Of a DNA stretch of 64,000 bases, positions 18,430 through 26,774 are shown piece after piece. The stretch comes from Emticicia fluvialis (GTDB taxonomy: Bacteria; Bacteroidota; Bacteroidia; Cytophagales; Spirosomataceae): the NCBI RefSeq assembly GCF_024793945.1, contig NZ_JANUSD010000006.1, forward strand, positions 124,001 to 188,000, read 5' to 3'. Made by a program: the position numbers and the translations under genes. Within the stretch, counting starts at the first letter, position 1; every line of letters starts with the position of its first letter. The notes under the pieces are model-generated. The model was not told the origin of the DNA. It worked only from the letters and a program-made list of their open reading frames with translations, and made no database searches.

Positions 18430-19803
18430 ATGAGAAAAAAACACTTGATAACAGGATTTGCTTTAGCGCTTGGTATGTTATTCATTAAAGAAGCATCTGC
18501 CCAGTCTTCAAAAGAAATTAAACTGATAACCCTGGACCCCGGCCATTTTCACGCTGCATTGGTTCAGAAAAATATGTATCCGGAAGTAAGCCCCGAAGTA
18601 CATGTTTATGCCCCTGCCGGAACTGACCTTGATTTCCACCTGCAACGCATACAGGGCTACAATACACGTAAGGATAACCCGACTCAATGGCAGGAGAAAG
18701 TATATACCGGCAATGATTACCTTGAGAAAATGCTGGCCGATAAGGCCGGAAACGTAGTAGTAATAGCTGGCAATAACCGTATCAAGGCCGATTACCTTCA
18801 GAAGTCAGTCAATGCAGGTTTCAATGTACTGGCCGATAAGCCGATGATTATCAACGGTGGTGATTTCGAGCAATTGAAACAAACATTTGCCGCTGCTGCC
18901 CAAAAGAACGTTTTGTTGTATGATATCATGACCGAGCGTTACGAGATTTCAACCATGCTTCAGCGTGAGTTCTCTATGTTACCAGGGGCATTTGGCAAGC
19001 TGGAAAAAGGAACCCCCGATAACCCTGCCGTAACCAAAGAGAGTGTGCATCATTTTTATAAGTATGTATCCGGCAGTGTGCTTACCCGTCCGGCCTGGTT
19101 TATGGATATTGCCCAGCAGGGAGAAGGCATTGTTGACGTAAATACGCACCTGGTAGACCTTATCCAGTGGGAATGCTTCCCGAATCAGGTTATTGATTAT
19201 AAAAAAGACATCAGAATTAACGATGCCCGCCACTGGACAACCGATATGACTCTGAGCCAGTTTAAGGCCATTACCAAGTTATCAGGTTTCCCTGACTACC
19301 TGAAAAAAGATGTGGTAAAAGACACCCTGCTGAAAGTATTCTGTAACGGTGAAATCAACTATCAGCTGAAAGGAGTACATGCCAAAGCATCGGTTATATG
19401 GGCGTATCAGGCGCCGGAGGGTGGCGGAGACACCCATTATTCTATCATGCGTGGCACGAAGGCCAATCTGATAATCAGACAGGGAGCAGAGCAAAACTAC
19501 AAGCCAACACTGTACATTGAGCCGGTAACAAAGGCAGCCAATTACGAAACTGAATTAATGAAAGCTTTAGCGGTGGTTCAGAAACAGTTTCCGGGTGTTA
19601 GCCTCAAGAAAATCGCCAAAGGCTGGGAGGTTGAAATACCAGAGAGATACAAAGAAGGTCACGAAGCGCATTTTGGTCGTGTAACCGAAAAATACCTTGA
19701 GTTTCTGAAACAAGGCAAGCTGCCTGCCTGGGAAGTACCCAACATGCTTGCCAAATATTACACCACTACGCAAGCCCTGAAAGTGGCAACCAAAACCCGA
19801 TAA
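18430..19803 (+). CDS. Exported Gfo/Idh/MocA-like oxidoreductase with Oxidoreduct_C-type domain
   Basis: The 457-residue protein has a Sec-type signal peptide (MRKKHLITGFALALGMLFIKEASAQS) and no twin arginine. Mature sequence begins with a Rossmann-like domain, reads VVVIAGNNRIKADYLQKSVNAGFNVLADKPMIING (DKP in the place of EKP), and continues in a C-terminal half with VDVNTHLVDLIQWECFPNQVIDY, as in proteins with the putative oxidoreductase C-terminal domain. The usual GxGxxG at the N-terminus is weak (LITLDPGHFHAALVQ), so cofactor binding may differ from its neighbours. It lies 15 bases after the first and 18 before the third oxidoreductase gene, so all three are one operon. Confidence 0.87.
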   Translation: MRKKHLITGFALALGMLFIKEASAQSSKEIKLITLDPGHFHAALVQKNMYPEVSPEVHVYAPAGTDLDFHLQRIQGYNTRKDNPTQWQEKVYTGNDYLEKMLADKAGNVVVIAGNNRIKADYLQKSVNAGFNVLADKPMIINGGDFEQLKQTFAAAAQKNVLLYDIMTERYEISTMLQREFSMLPGAFGKLEKGTPDNPAVTKESVHHFYKYVSGSVLTRPAWFMDIAQQGEGIVDVNTHLVDLIQWECFPNQVIDYKKDIRINDARHWTTDMTLSQFKAITKLSGFPDYLKKDVVKDTLLKVFCNGEINYQLKGVHAKASVIWAYQAPEGGGDTHYSIMRGTKANLIIRQGAEQNYKPTLYIEPVTKAANYETELMKALAVVQKQFPGVSLKKIAKGWEVEIPERYKEGHEAHFGRVTEKYLEFLKQGKLPAWEVPNMLAKYYTTTQALKVATKTR

Positions 19804-19821
19804 AACTAACCTGATTAAACT

Positions 19822-20982
19822 ATGGAGAACAACCCCAATAACCGACGTAAATTTTTAAAGGATAGTCTGGCAAGTACAGCAGGTCTTGTGCTTTCGTCGA
19901 GCCTTGTGAACGAAATTGCTGCAAAGTCTGCCACAGTTGAAGCACCTTATATACACCGAAATCTTGAACCCAGCATTCGTTTTTCGGTAATCGGCCTTAA
20001 CCATGGCCATATTTATGGCATGACAGAGGCCATTATTCGTGGAGGCGGGCAGCTTGTCTCTGTTTACGCAAAAGAACCTGATTTACTGGCGGCTTATGTA
20101 AAAAGATACCCGGACGTAAAACAAGCTGGCAGTGAGAAGGAAGTTTTGGAAGATAAATCAACACAGTTGATATTGAGCGCTGCCATAGCCAGCGAACGGG
20201 CACCGATAGGCATCAAAGCCATGCAACATGGTAAAGATTTTATGGCTGATAAACCCGGTATAACCAGCCTTGAGCAATTGGCCCTGGTAAGAAAAGTGCA
20301 AAAAGAAACCAGACGCATCTATTCTATTATGTTTAGTGAGCGTTTCGAAAACCGTGCAACGGTTAAAGCAGGCGAACTGATAAAAACCGGCGCCATTGGC
20401 AAGGTTGTGCAAACCATTGGGCTTGGGCCACATAGAATGAATACTAAAACCCGCCCTGAGTGGTTTTTCGACAAGAATAAATTCGGGGGCATCATTACCG
20501 ATATTGCCTCTCATCAGTTTGATCAGTTTTTGTTTTTCACAGGTTCTACCAAAGGCGAGATTGTGAGCTCTCAGACAGGTAATCTGAACCACCCTGAATT
20601 TCCGTTATTCGAAGATTTCGGCGATGCCATGGTAAAAGGTAACGGAGGCACAGGATACATTAGAGTAGACTGGTTTACGCCTGACGGACTAAAAACATGG
20701 GGCGATGGCCGATTGACGATTCTTGGGACGGAAGGGTATATTGAAATACGTAAGAATATAGATATTGCCATTAAAGACAAAGGCAATAACCTGTATCTGG
20801 TAAACAATCAGAAAACCGAGTACATCGATTGCAGCAATGACCCCCTGCCATTTGGCAGCCAGCTGGTAAACGATATTGTAAACAGAACCGAAACCGCTAT
20901 GACCCAGGACCATTGTTTTTTAGCGACGGAGTTGTCATTGAAAGCGCAGAAGTTTGCTAAGAGGTTGACATTTGCGAAATAA
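19822..20982 (+). CDS. Tat-exported Gfo/Idh/MocA family oxidoreductase
   Basis: Third gene of the oxidoreductase operon. The 386-residue protein starts MENNPNNRRKFLKDSLASTAG, a twin-arginine signal (RRKFLK) with a short hydrophobic stretch ending near LVNEIAAKSA. The fold follows: Rossmann segment IRFSVIGLNHGHIYGMTEAIIRGGGQL, AIASERAPIGIKAMQHGKDFMADKPG (DKP motif), and substrate domain with GGIITDIASHQFDQFLFFTG. The three exported enzymes probably act in sequence or alternatively on the same class of periplasmic sugar derivative, but no transporter or hydrolase is adjacent to identify it. Confidence 0.91.
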   Translation: MENNPNNRRKFLKDSLASTAGLVLSSSLVNEIAAKSATVEAPYIHRNLEPSIRFSVIGLNHGHIYGMTEAIIRGGGQLVSVYAKEPDLLAAYVKRYPDVKQAGSEKEVLEDKSTQLILSAAIASERAPIGIKAMQHGKDFMADKPGITSLEQLALVRKVQKETRRIYSIMFSERFENRATVKAGELIKTGAIGKVVQTIGLGPHRMNTKTRPEWFFDKNKFGGIITDIASHQFDQFLFFTGSTKGEIVSSQTGNLNHPEFPLFEDFGDAMVKGNGGTGYIRVDWFTPDGLKTWGDGRLTILGTEGYIEIRKNIDIAIKDKGNNLYLVNNQKTEYIDCSNDPLPFGSQLVNDIVNRTETAMTQDHCFLATELSLKAQKFAKRLTFAK

Positions 20983-21265
20983 GCAGCCTGAAAATTGCTA
21001 TTAAATTACTTCGGGTAAGCATTTATAAACTTTAGTCATTGTTACTCAGACTTTATTGATGGGTAGCAATGGCTAATTTTAGTTATAACAGGTATGAAAA
21101 TAAGGAAGGCCGCTCAAAGTACAATTTCCTTTTAAATTCTGGTAAATAAGAAAAAACTTGTGGCACAATAATTTAGTATTCGGGAAATTTGCTGATATTG
21201 AATAACCTTATTCAATACCTGAATATTAAAGATTAAAAAAGTTATAAACCTAAACCCGTTGACCT

Positions 21266-21619
21266 ATGTTTACCCGGAAAACCCTAAAAATTGCAGCTAT
21301 TGTTGCCATTATTGTTTGTATTCTAGGCATTTTGTTAAGCTTGCTGGTAGCCTTAACTGTTGACAAAATGGCTTTTCTTCAAGTACTGTCCTGGCTGATT
21401 CTAGCCTATGCAAGTTATTGCGCAATGAAACTAACAGGCTACGATATTTACGAAGAAGATTTAATAAAAATCGGGTGGAGTATTTATGCACTATTTGTAA
21501 TTTTTGTTTTGTTTCTTTTTATCGGCTTATCTCTGGGGCCAATTATTGCATTAGTAATAACTGCCCGTTTACATTTCCAGAAAACAAGTATTGAATCATG
21601 GATAAAGGATAATTCTTAA
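21266..21619 (+). CDS. Hypothetical small membrane protein
   Basis: I do not recognise this 117-residue protein. Three hydrophobic segments are visible: about residues 8-30 (IAAIVAIIVCILGILLSLLVALT), 36-55 (FLQVLSWLILAYASYCAM) and 74-100 (SIYALFVIFVLFLFIGLSLGPIIALVI). A short acidic loop (YDIYEEDL) lies between the second and third. The N-terminus is basic (MFTRKTLK) and it ends in a short charged tail. It stands alone and is followed by a hairpin at 21658-21688. Confidence 0.7.
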   Translation: MFTRKTLKIAAIVAIIVCILGILLSLLVALTVDKMAFLQVLSWLILAYASYCAMKLTGYDIYEEDLIKIGWSIYALFVIFVLFLFIGLSLGPIIALVITARLHFQKTSIESWIKDNS

Positions 21620-21657
21620 TATCTAAACCTTCCTTTAATTATAAAATACCTTCTGAT

Positions 21658-21688
21658 AAACCCGGAAACGTGCGTCTGTACCGGGTTT
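21658..21688 (+). terminator. Hairpin after the small membrane protein gene
   Basis: AAACCCGG (21658-21665) pairs perfectly with CCGGGTTT (21681-21688) around a 15-base loop. The following T-run is weak (TTTATTAAC), so termination may be partial. Confidence 0.6.
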
Positions 21689-21716
21689 ATTAACTATTTA
21701 GTGGTTCTTGCCTTAC

Positions 21717-22189
21717 TCTTCTACAATTGTTTTTATGAAAATTGTCCGCTTGCCAAAACACAAACTATTGACGGCGTAGATACCCGCATTTACCCTAAAT
21801 CGCTCTACGGTAAAGGTTACAACCTTTTTTGAATCATTGATAGAGCAGAAATAAACCCTGGCAAGGGTTAAAGACCCATTTCAAACAAAAACTTACCACA
21901 GGCACCCTGTACAAATGCACCTATAAGCGGCAGTAAAATACTTTTCTGGCATGAAACCCTGACAATGGCAAAAAAAGCTGCGCTCAAAATTCCATCGGTA
22001 CGAACCATAGGTTGGGACATCGTCTTAACCCCAAACGACCCTACAATTATTGAGGGCAACGACAACTGGGGCAAAACCACTGTAGAGCTAGTAACAGGAG
22101 AAGAACTGCAAAAAAAACCAGTCCGCAAGTGGCAAAAAAAACCTTTACCCAACGCTAGTGGACTTACCCTAAATCCAAAAAGTGCTTAA
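21717..22189 (+). pseudogene. Decayed copy of the downstream ATP-grasp gene
   Basis: Translating all three frames recovers pieces that line up with the intact gene at 22285-23301: IDGVDTRIYPKSLYGKGYNLF (IDAHKALLKLYKEGYILF there), then after one extra base at 21830 ESLIEQK, a stop, LARVKDPF and HP, then after another frameshift TNAPISGSKILFW and MAKKAALKIPSVRTIGWDI, and finally EGNDNWG. About 60 codons present in the intact gene between ESF and LAKVRDPF are missing. The last 113 codons-worth of open frame (21965-22189) run past the homologous end into unrelated sequence. This is a truncated, frameshifted tandem duplicate, not a working gene. Confidence 0.85.
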
Positions 22190-22284
22190 AATACTTTTCT
22201 AATTTATAGAATTTTGTAATTTTAATTTTAAAAGTACTATTTGTAGGACTTTTAGATAATTATTCGAAAAATAAGCCATAGCTA

Positions 22285-23301
22285 ATGCATATTAAATACT
22301 TAGCCTATAATATAATTAAAACTGATTTTAGAGAACTTCATAACCTTGTAAAAAAACTAAGCGCAGAGAGGGGTCTTTCAATAACCGATATTTATAAGGA
22401 TATAGCCGTATGCCTTTTTAAATACAACACCAAGCTCCTGGATTATTTTTATCTGGGTTTGTTTAATGAAGATACAAGACGCCCGGACTTCACCGATGTT
22501 TGGCACCTGCACCAGTTTCATCAAAAGTTTAATACAAAAGACTGCTCTGTTTTTCAAGACAAAGTAAAGTTCAGAGCGCGATTCAAAAACTATTTTACTT
22601 ACCCTTATCGGGTTGTAACGTCAGAAAAAAATATTGACGACTTACTGCTATGGGCAGGCAAGAACCAATTCTACAAGATTGTAACCAAAATACCATTAGG
22701 TAACTCAGGTAAGCAGGTTAAAGTTTTAGATTTAACTTTTGCTGGCAATGAAGTAACCGTTGACGGTATAGATGCCCACAAGGCACTTCTTAAACTTTAT
22801 AAGGAAGGATATATTCTTTTTGAATCATTCGTAGACCAGCACCCTGTTCTGAAAAACATTAACCCCATATCTGTCAACACAATCCGGATTGTAACATTTG
22901 TTAACGACCAGGCATTTGTTGAAGTATGGGTTGCTATTATACGCTTTGGCTGGAACACCCCCATAGATAATTTCAGCAATGGCGGGCTTAGCTCTAATAT
23001 AAATCTTGAAACGGGTGAGATTGATAACCTGGCCAAAGTAAGAGACCCTTTTACAAAAGAAAGGTATGCAAATCATCCGGTTACAGGCAACGCTATTACA
23101 GGAGTGAAAGTCCCTTTCTGGAAAGAAACCATTGAGATGGTAAAAAAAGCCGCCCTTGAAGTACCAGGCGTTAGAACCGTAGGCTGGGACATTGCCATGA
23201 CCCCAACCGGCCCTACACTTATTGAAGGCAATGACAACTGGGGAATTTATGAGGCCATATCAGAAGAGCCCGTCGGTAACAGGATTCGAGGCTTGCTTTG
23301 A
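22285..23301 (+). CDS. Sugar-transfer associated ATP-grasp protein
   Basis: ATP-dependent ligase-fold protein of the type found beside sugar transferases in capsule and exopolysaccharide clusters (sugar-transfer associated ATP-grasp). The 338-residue protein has a helical N-terminal part, then the ATP-grasp core: FYKIVTKIPLGNSGKQVKVLD near 132-150, GYILFESFVDQHPVL near 175, SVNTIRIVTFVNDQAFVEVWVAIIRFG near 196-222, and the metal-binding end GVRTVGWDIAMTPTGPTLIEGNDNWG near 293-318. It probably links an amino or carboxyl group to a glycan building block; the substrate is unknown. The sugar transferase gene follows after 162 bases. A degraded copy precedes it. Confidence 0.88.
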   Translation: MHIKYLAYNIIKTDFRELHNLVKKLSAERGLSITDIYKDIAVCLFKYNTKLLDYFYLGLFNEDTRRPDFTDVWHLHQFHQKFNTKDCSVFQDKVKFRARFKNYFTYPYRVVTSEKNIDDLLLWAGKNQFYKIVTKIPLGNSGKQVKVLDLTFAGNEVTVDGIDAHKALLKLYKEGYILFESFVDQHPVLKNINPISVNTIRIVTFVNDQAFVEVWVAIIRFGWNTPIDNFSNGGLSSNINLETGEIDNLAKVRDPFTKERYANHPVTGNAITGVKVPFWKETIEMVKKAALEVPGVRTVGWDIAMTPTGPTLIEGNDNWGIYEAISEEPVGNRIRGLL

Positions 23302-23463
23302 AATGATACCTCTGCCAGGTCAGTTCTGCATTTAAACCATATAGCCATACTTTCATTGTTTATCCAATATCAGTCTGATACCTGAAGTTGTATTCCATTC
23401 TTCTGAGTGATTCAAAAAACAAAATCTTTTTATTCAACTGAAATCAACATTTAGTTTTAATAG

Positions 23464-24069
23464 ATGTACAGGTTTTTTATTAAACACTTTCTGGACCTCC
23501 TTATTTCTGCGCTTGGCATTATCGTTTTAAGCCCTGTGCTAATAGTGGTAACGATAGGCCTGTTTATAGCCAATCAGGGAAACCCATTTTTTTTACAGCC
23601 CCGCCCCGGCAAAAATGGCAAGGTATTCAGTATTATTAAATTCAGGTCTATGAACAATAAAAAAGATATACACGGCAACTTGCTTTCTGATGCCGAGCGA
23701 CTGACAAAAATGGGCGCTTTTATACGAAAAAATTCAATAGACGAAATCCCCCAGCTAATCAATGTATTAAAAGGAGATATGAGCTTAATTGGCCCGAGAC
23801 CCCTCCGAACCTATTATATGCCCTTATATAATGATACCCAGAAGCGCCGCCATGATGTACGCCCGGGTATTACGGGTTGGGCACAGGTAAATGGCAGAAA
23901 TGACATCTCATGGACTGCCAAGTTTGAAATGGATGTTTATTATGTTGACCACCTGAGCCTTGCGCTGGATGCCAGAATTGCATACCTGACATTAAAGAAG
24001 GTACTCTTAAAAGAAGGCGTTAGTAAGCAGGGATACGCCACCACGGTTCCGTTTAATGGGCATAATTAA
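23464..24069 (+). CDS. Undecaprenyl-phosphate sugar phosphotransferase (PglC/WcaJ family)
   Basis: Monotopic phosphoglycosyl transferase that moves a sugar-1-phosphate from a nucleotide sugar to undecaprenyl phosphate, starting a glycan repeat unit at the inner face of the cytoplasmic membrane. The 201-residue protein is the short PglC-like form with one N-terminal re-entrant membrane helix (FLDLLISALGIIVLSPVLIVVTIGLFI), then the core: GNPFFLQPRPGKNGKVFSIIKFRSM, RKNSIDEIPQLINVLKGDMSLIGPRPL (with the catalytic Asp-Glu pair) and VRPGITGWAQVNGRNDISW. Part of the small glycan cassette with the ATP-grasp and PglD-like genes. Confidence 0.95.
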   Translation: MYRFFIKHFLDLLISALGIIVLSPVLIVVTIGLFIANQGNPFFLQPRPGKNGKVFSIIKFRSMNNKKDIHGNLLSDAERLTKMGAFIRKNSIDEIPQLINVLKGDMSLIGPRPLRTYYMPLYNDTQKRRHDVRPGITGWAQVNGRNDISWTAKFEMDVYYVDHLSLALDARIAYLTLKKVLLKEGVSKQGYATTVPFNGHN

Positions 24070-24253
24070 AAAATTACAATAAGTGTATTAAAGAAATTGA
24101 ATATAGCTTTCACTAATCGATGGCTTAGTAAAAAGGAAACCAGATTAGGCAGCTGTCTGGAAATTGAAGAAACACAGTATTGAGATAATCCACCATTATT
24201 ATAAATGCCATAAACAGGCAAGCAAAAACGAATAAATACTTTACTAAAGGATA

Positions 24254-24895
24254 ATGAATTATAAAGCTTTAATTATTGGCGCCGGAACCTACGGACAGGT
24301 TTATTGTGAGTATCTAAAAGAAGAATATGAAGTAATTGGGTTTGTTGACGATAATACAGAGCTCATCGGGAAGAATTTCTGTGGGGTGCCAGTAATCGGT
24401 GATTTTGATTATATAACCAGCAACATTGACAATTCAGTTCATATTTTCGTTCCGATTGGGCATAATCAAACCAGAGTAGCCCTGATAAAAAAACTGGAAG
24501 CCGCCGGCTATAGTCTGCCGTCATTCATTCATAAAAGTTCACAGATTCATGAATCTGTCGCAATCGGAAAAACAGTATATGCCCTACCAGATTGCAACAT
24601 TATGCCGTTTTCTACCATTGAAGACTACGTAATGATCAGCATGGGTGTAAACATAGCACATCATACTATTTTAGGCCAGGGTAGTTTTTATTCGCAGGGA
24701 ACAAACATTGGGGCGGGCATAACCGTGAGTCAAAACACGTTCTGCGGGCAGGGGTGTACTTTGTCTACCGGTGTTCATTCTGTGGGCCAGAACGTTCTTA
24801 TAGGCTCAGGAGCTGTAATCATAAAAGACGTGCCGGATAACGCCGTGGTAGTGGGTAACCCGGGGCGAATAATCAGATACAATAATCCGGATTAA
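24254..24895 (+). CDS. PglD/NeuD-type sugar O/N-acyltransferase
   Basis: Left-handed beta-helix acyltransferase that acetylates an amino sugar or sialic-acid-like residue. The 213-residue protein has the family two-domain layout: an N-terminal Rossmann-like domain (ALIIGAGTYGQVYCEYLKEEYEVIGFVDDN) and a C-terminal hexapeptide-repeat domain (SSQIHESVAIGKTVY..., IMPFSTIEDYVMISMGVNIAHHTILGQGSF, with the catalytic His in NIAHH) ending in the GAVIIKDVPDNAVVVGNPGRII cap. In bacillosamine-type pathways this enzyme works with a PglC transferase and a PglE aminotransferase; no aminotransferase is here. The next gene is cas6. Confidence 0.93.
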   Translation: MNYKALIIGAGTYGQVYCEYLKEEYEVIGFVDDNTELIGKNFCGVPVIGDFDYITSNIDNSVHIFVPIGHNQTRVALIKKLEAAGYSLPSFIHKSSQIHESVAIGKTVYALPDCNIMPFSTIEDYVMISMGVNIAHHTILGQGSFYSQGTNIGAGITVSQNTFCGQGCTLSTGVHSVGQNVLIGSGAVIIKDVPDNAVVVGNPGRIIRYNNPD

Positions 24896-24951
24896 GGATT
24901 GGTCAATTCGCATTTTTTTGTTATCATTGCTCCGCAGAACAACAAATTGCT

Positions 24952-25761
24952 ATGAGATTTAAACTTACCTTAAAGCCCACTAACCCGGGGCAAAAGCTTA
25001 CACTTAATTATAACCATCCTTTTTCAAGCTGGATATACACCCGCATCAAAGAATCTGATGCCTCCTATGCCGCCTTTCTGCATCAGAAAGGCTATCGCAC
25101 TCAGGATTCTACCAAAACCTTTAAACATTTTACGTTTTCAAAGTTTGTTGTACCTCACAAAGCCAAAGCAATTGAGAAGGGCGACGACTTTATGCTGTTA
25201 TCTGACCAACCCATTTATATTACCGTTTCTTTCTTCATTGATAAAGCCGCCGAAGACTTCATTATTGGCCTCTTTAACAATCAGCAAATCAGCATTTATA
25301 ACAAAAAATACCAGGCCGATTTCATCATATCTTCAGTTGAATCGTTACCTGCGCCAGCTTTTGCCAATGTACCCCTGCGCTTTAAAGCCGCCTCGCCAAT
25401 GGTGATAGCCGAAAAACGCGCCGACGGTACCGACGAATACCTACCCCCTACTGACCCCCGGTTTGCCAGATACTTAGTACAGAACCTGTTCGATAAATAT
25501 GAGTCGGTACACGGCAAAAGTATAGACGTAGATACCGCCACGCTTGATATGCTAATCAGAATTAAGCTCATTGATACCGAAAAGATGCGTTCTAAGCTCA
25601 TCTGGATTAAGCAAGACCGCAACGACGAAACTAAAATTAAAGGCTACGAAAATTTTAGTTTTGATTTAACCGCCCCTGCCGGAATAATAGAAGCAGGATT
25701 TTACGGTGGCATAGGTAAATACACCTCGGCGGCAGGCATGGGGTTTCTGGAAATTGTATAA
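24952..25761 (+). CDS. cas6: CRISPR-associated endoribonuclease Cas6
   Basis: Cuts the long CRISPR transcript within each repeat to give crRNAs with an 8-base 5' tag. The 269-residue protein has the double RAMP fold: N-terminal FSSWIYTRIKESDASYAAFLHQKGY (His44 in the family's catalytic region) and the C-terminal glycine-rich loop GFYGGIGKYTSAAGMGF that binds the repeat. The repeat ending ATTGAAAC fits the tag that type I-B Cas6 enzymes leave. It is the first gene of the locus, 56 bases after the acyltransferase stop and 12 bases before the WYL regulator. Composition matches the chromosome better than the effector genes do. Confidence 0.95.
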   Translation: MRFKLTLKPTNPGQKLTLNYNHPFSSWIYTRIKESDASYAAFLHQKGYRTQDSTKTFKHFTFSKFVVPHKAKAIEKGDDFMLLSDQPIYITVSFFIDKAAEDFIIGLFNNQQISIYNKKYQADFIISSVESLPAPAFANVPLRFKAASPMVIAEKRADGTDEYLPPTDPRFARYLVQNLFDKYESVHGKSIDVDTATLDMLIRIKLIDTEKMRSKLIWIKQDRNDETKIKGYENFSFDLTAPAGIIEAGFYGGIGKYTSAAGMGFLEIV

Positions 25762-25773
25762 AACAACAAGCTG

Positions 25774-26697
25774 ATGAATGTCTTCCACGACAATAGCCCT
25801 AAAAACCGGCTATTAGGGATCCTGAAAAATCTTTTGGAGCAACCGTGCCATTATACCATTAAAATGCTGGCCGCCCGGTATAATGTGAGCCAATCTATCA
25901 TCAAAAAAGATTTTGATGAGCTAAAAAACGCATGGTTTACATTAAAGTATGACAAACAATACCGATACTACCTGGTCTCGGACAAATCGCTGGAACACCT
26001 TGAAGACGTGCTGTTTTTTACCGGACCAGAGAAAGAGTTTCTGCTTGAAGCACTCACCAAAGCCAACGCTACCGACAAACGGCTTGAGAAAATAAGGTAT
26101 AAGCTGGAGCGCATTTATGACGTATCAAAACTGGGCAGCAGTTTGTTTTCAAGAACTTTTCTTGATAAGGCCAATCTGCTTGAACAAGCCCGAAAACAAA
26201 AACGCGTAACGACACTACTTAACTACCGCTCGACCATGAGCAGCCAGGTAAGCAACCGTGTGGTTGAGCCATTTCATATAAGCACCAAAGAAGACATACT
26301 GCATGCCTATGACCTGGAAAGGAAAGAGATACGCCATTTCAGGATTTCGAGAATTGAGCGAGTAGAACTGCAAACTGAAAACTGGCAACACGAGACCTTG
26401 CACCATGTAGCGGCAACAGACCCCTTCAGAATAGTCAGCGACCAGCAGGTATATATACACTTAAAACTAAAGACCGGCGCAGTGAACGAACTGATAGATA
26501 AATTTCCGGTTTCGCAGGCGTATATACAGCCAAGCAGCACAGAGAAAGACATCTACCATTTTGAGTGCAAAGTAAATGCAGAGTTTAAGGGAATCAGCAA
26601 CTTCATTTTGGGTCACTCAGAATACATAGTTGAGATTGTTGAGCCTGAATCACTCATTGAACATATTAATAAGAAGGTGCAGGGGATAAAGTTTTAG
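25774..26697 (+). CDS. WYL-domain transcriptional regulator
   Basis: Predicted DNA-binding, ligand-sensing regulator. The 307-residue protein has a helix-turn-helix at about residues 12-50 (RLLGILKNLLEQP...IKMLAARYNVSQSIIKKDFDEL), a helical linker, and a WYL-like Sm-fold domain near residues 160-200 (VVEPFHISTKEDILHAYDLERKEIRHFRISRIERVEL). The diagnostic Trp-Tyr-Leu is degenerate (ILHAYDLE), but the following IRHFRISRI matches the family. A C-terminal WCX-like extension follows. It is 12 bases after cas6 and 77 before cas8b, so it is in the cas operon and probably controls the locus, perhaps in response to nucleic acids or nucleotides; that role is an inference. Confidence 0.9.
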   Translation: MNVFHDNSPKNRLLGILKNLLEQPCHYTIKMLAARYNVSQSIIKKDFDELKNAWFTLKYDKQYRYYLVSDKSLEHLEDVLFFTGPEKEFLLEALTKANATDKRLEKIRYKLERIYDVSKLGSSLFSRTFLDKANLLEQARKQKRVTTLLNYRSTMSSQVSNRVVEPFHISTKEDILHAYDLERKEIRHFRISRIERVELQTENWQHETLHHVAATDPFRIVSDQQVYIHLKLKTGAVNELIDKFPVSQAYIQPSSTEKDIYHFECKVNAEFKGISNFILGHSEYIVEIVEPESLIEHINKKVQGIKF

Positions 26698-26774
26698 GGG
26701 TAGGGTGGATAATGACCTAGGTAGGAGTTTAAGTTTGAAACGTAAAAACATGAAATAGTCAAATACAAAAATAT

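Noticed and set aside
24070..24183. In-frame readable stretch after the sugar transferase stop (VLKKLNIAFTNRW..., ending at a stop near 24181)
   Set aside because: It has no start codon and no family resemblance; about 35 codons without a stop are within chance in this frame.
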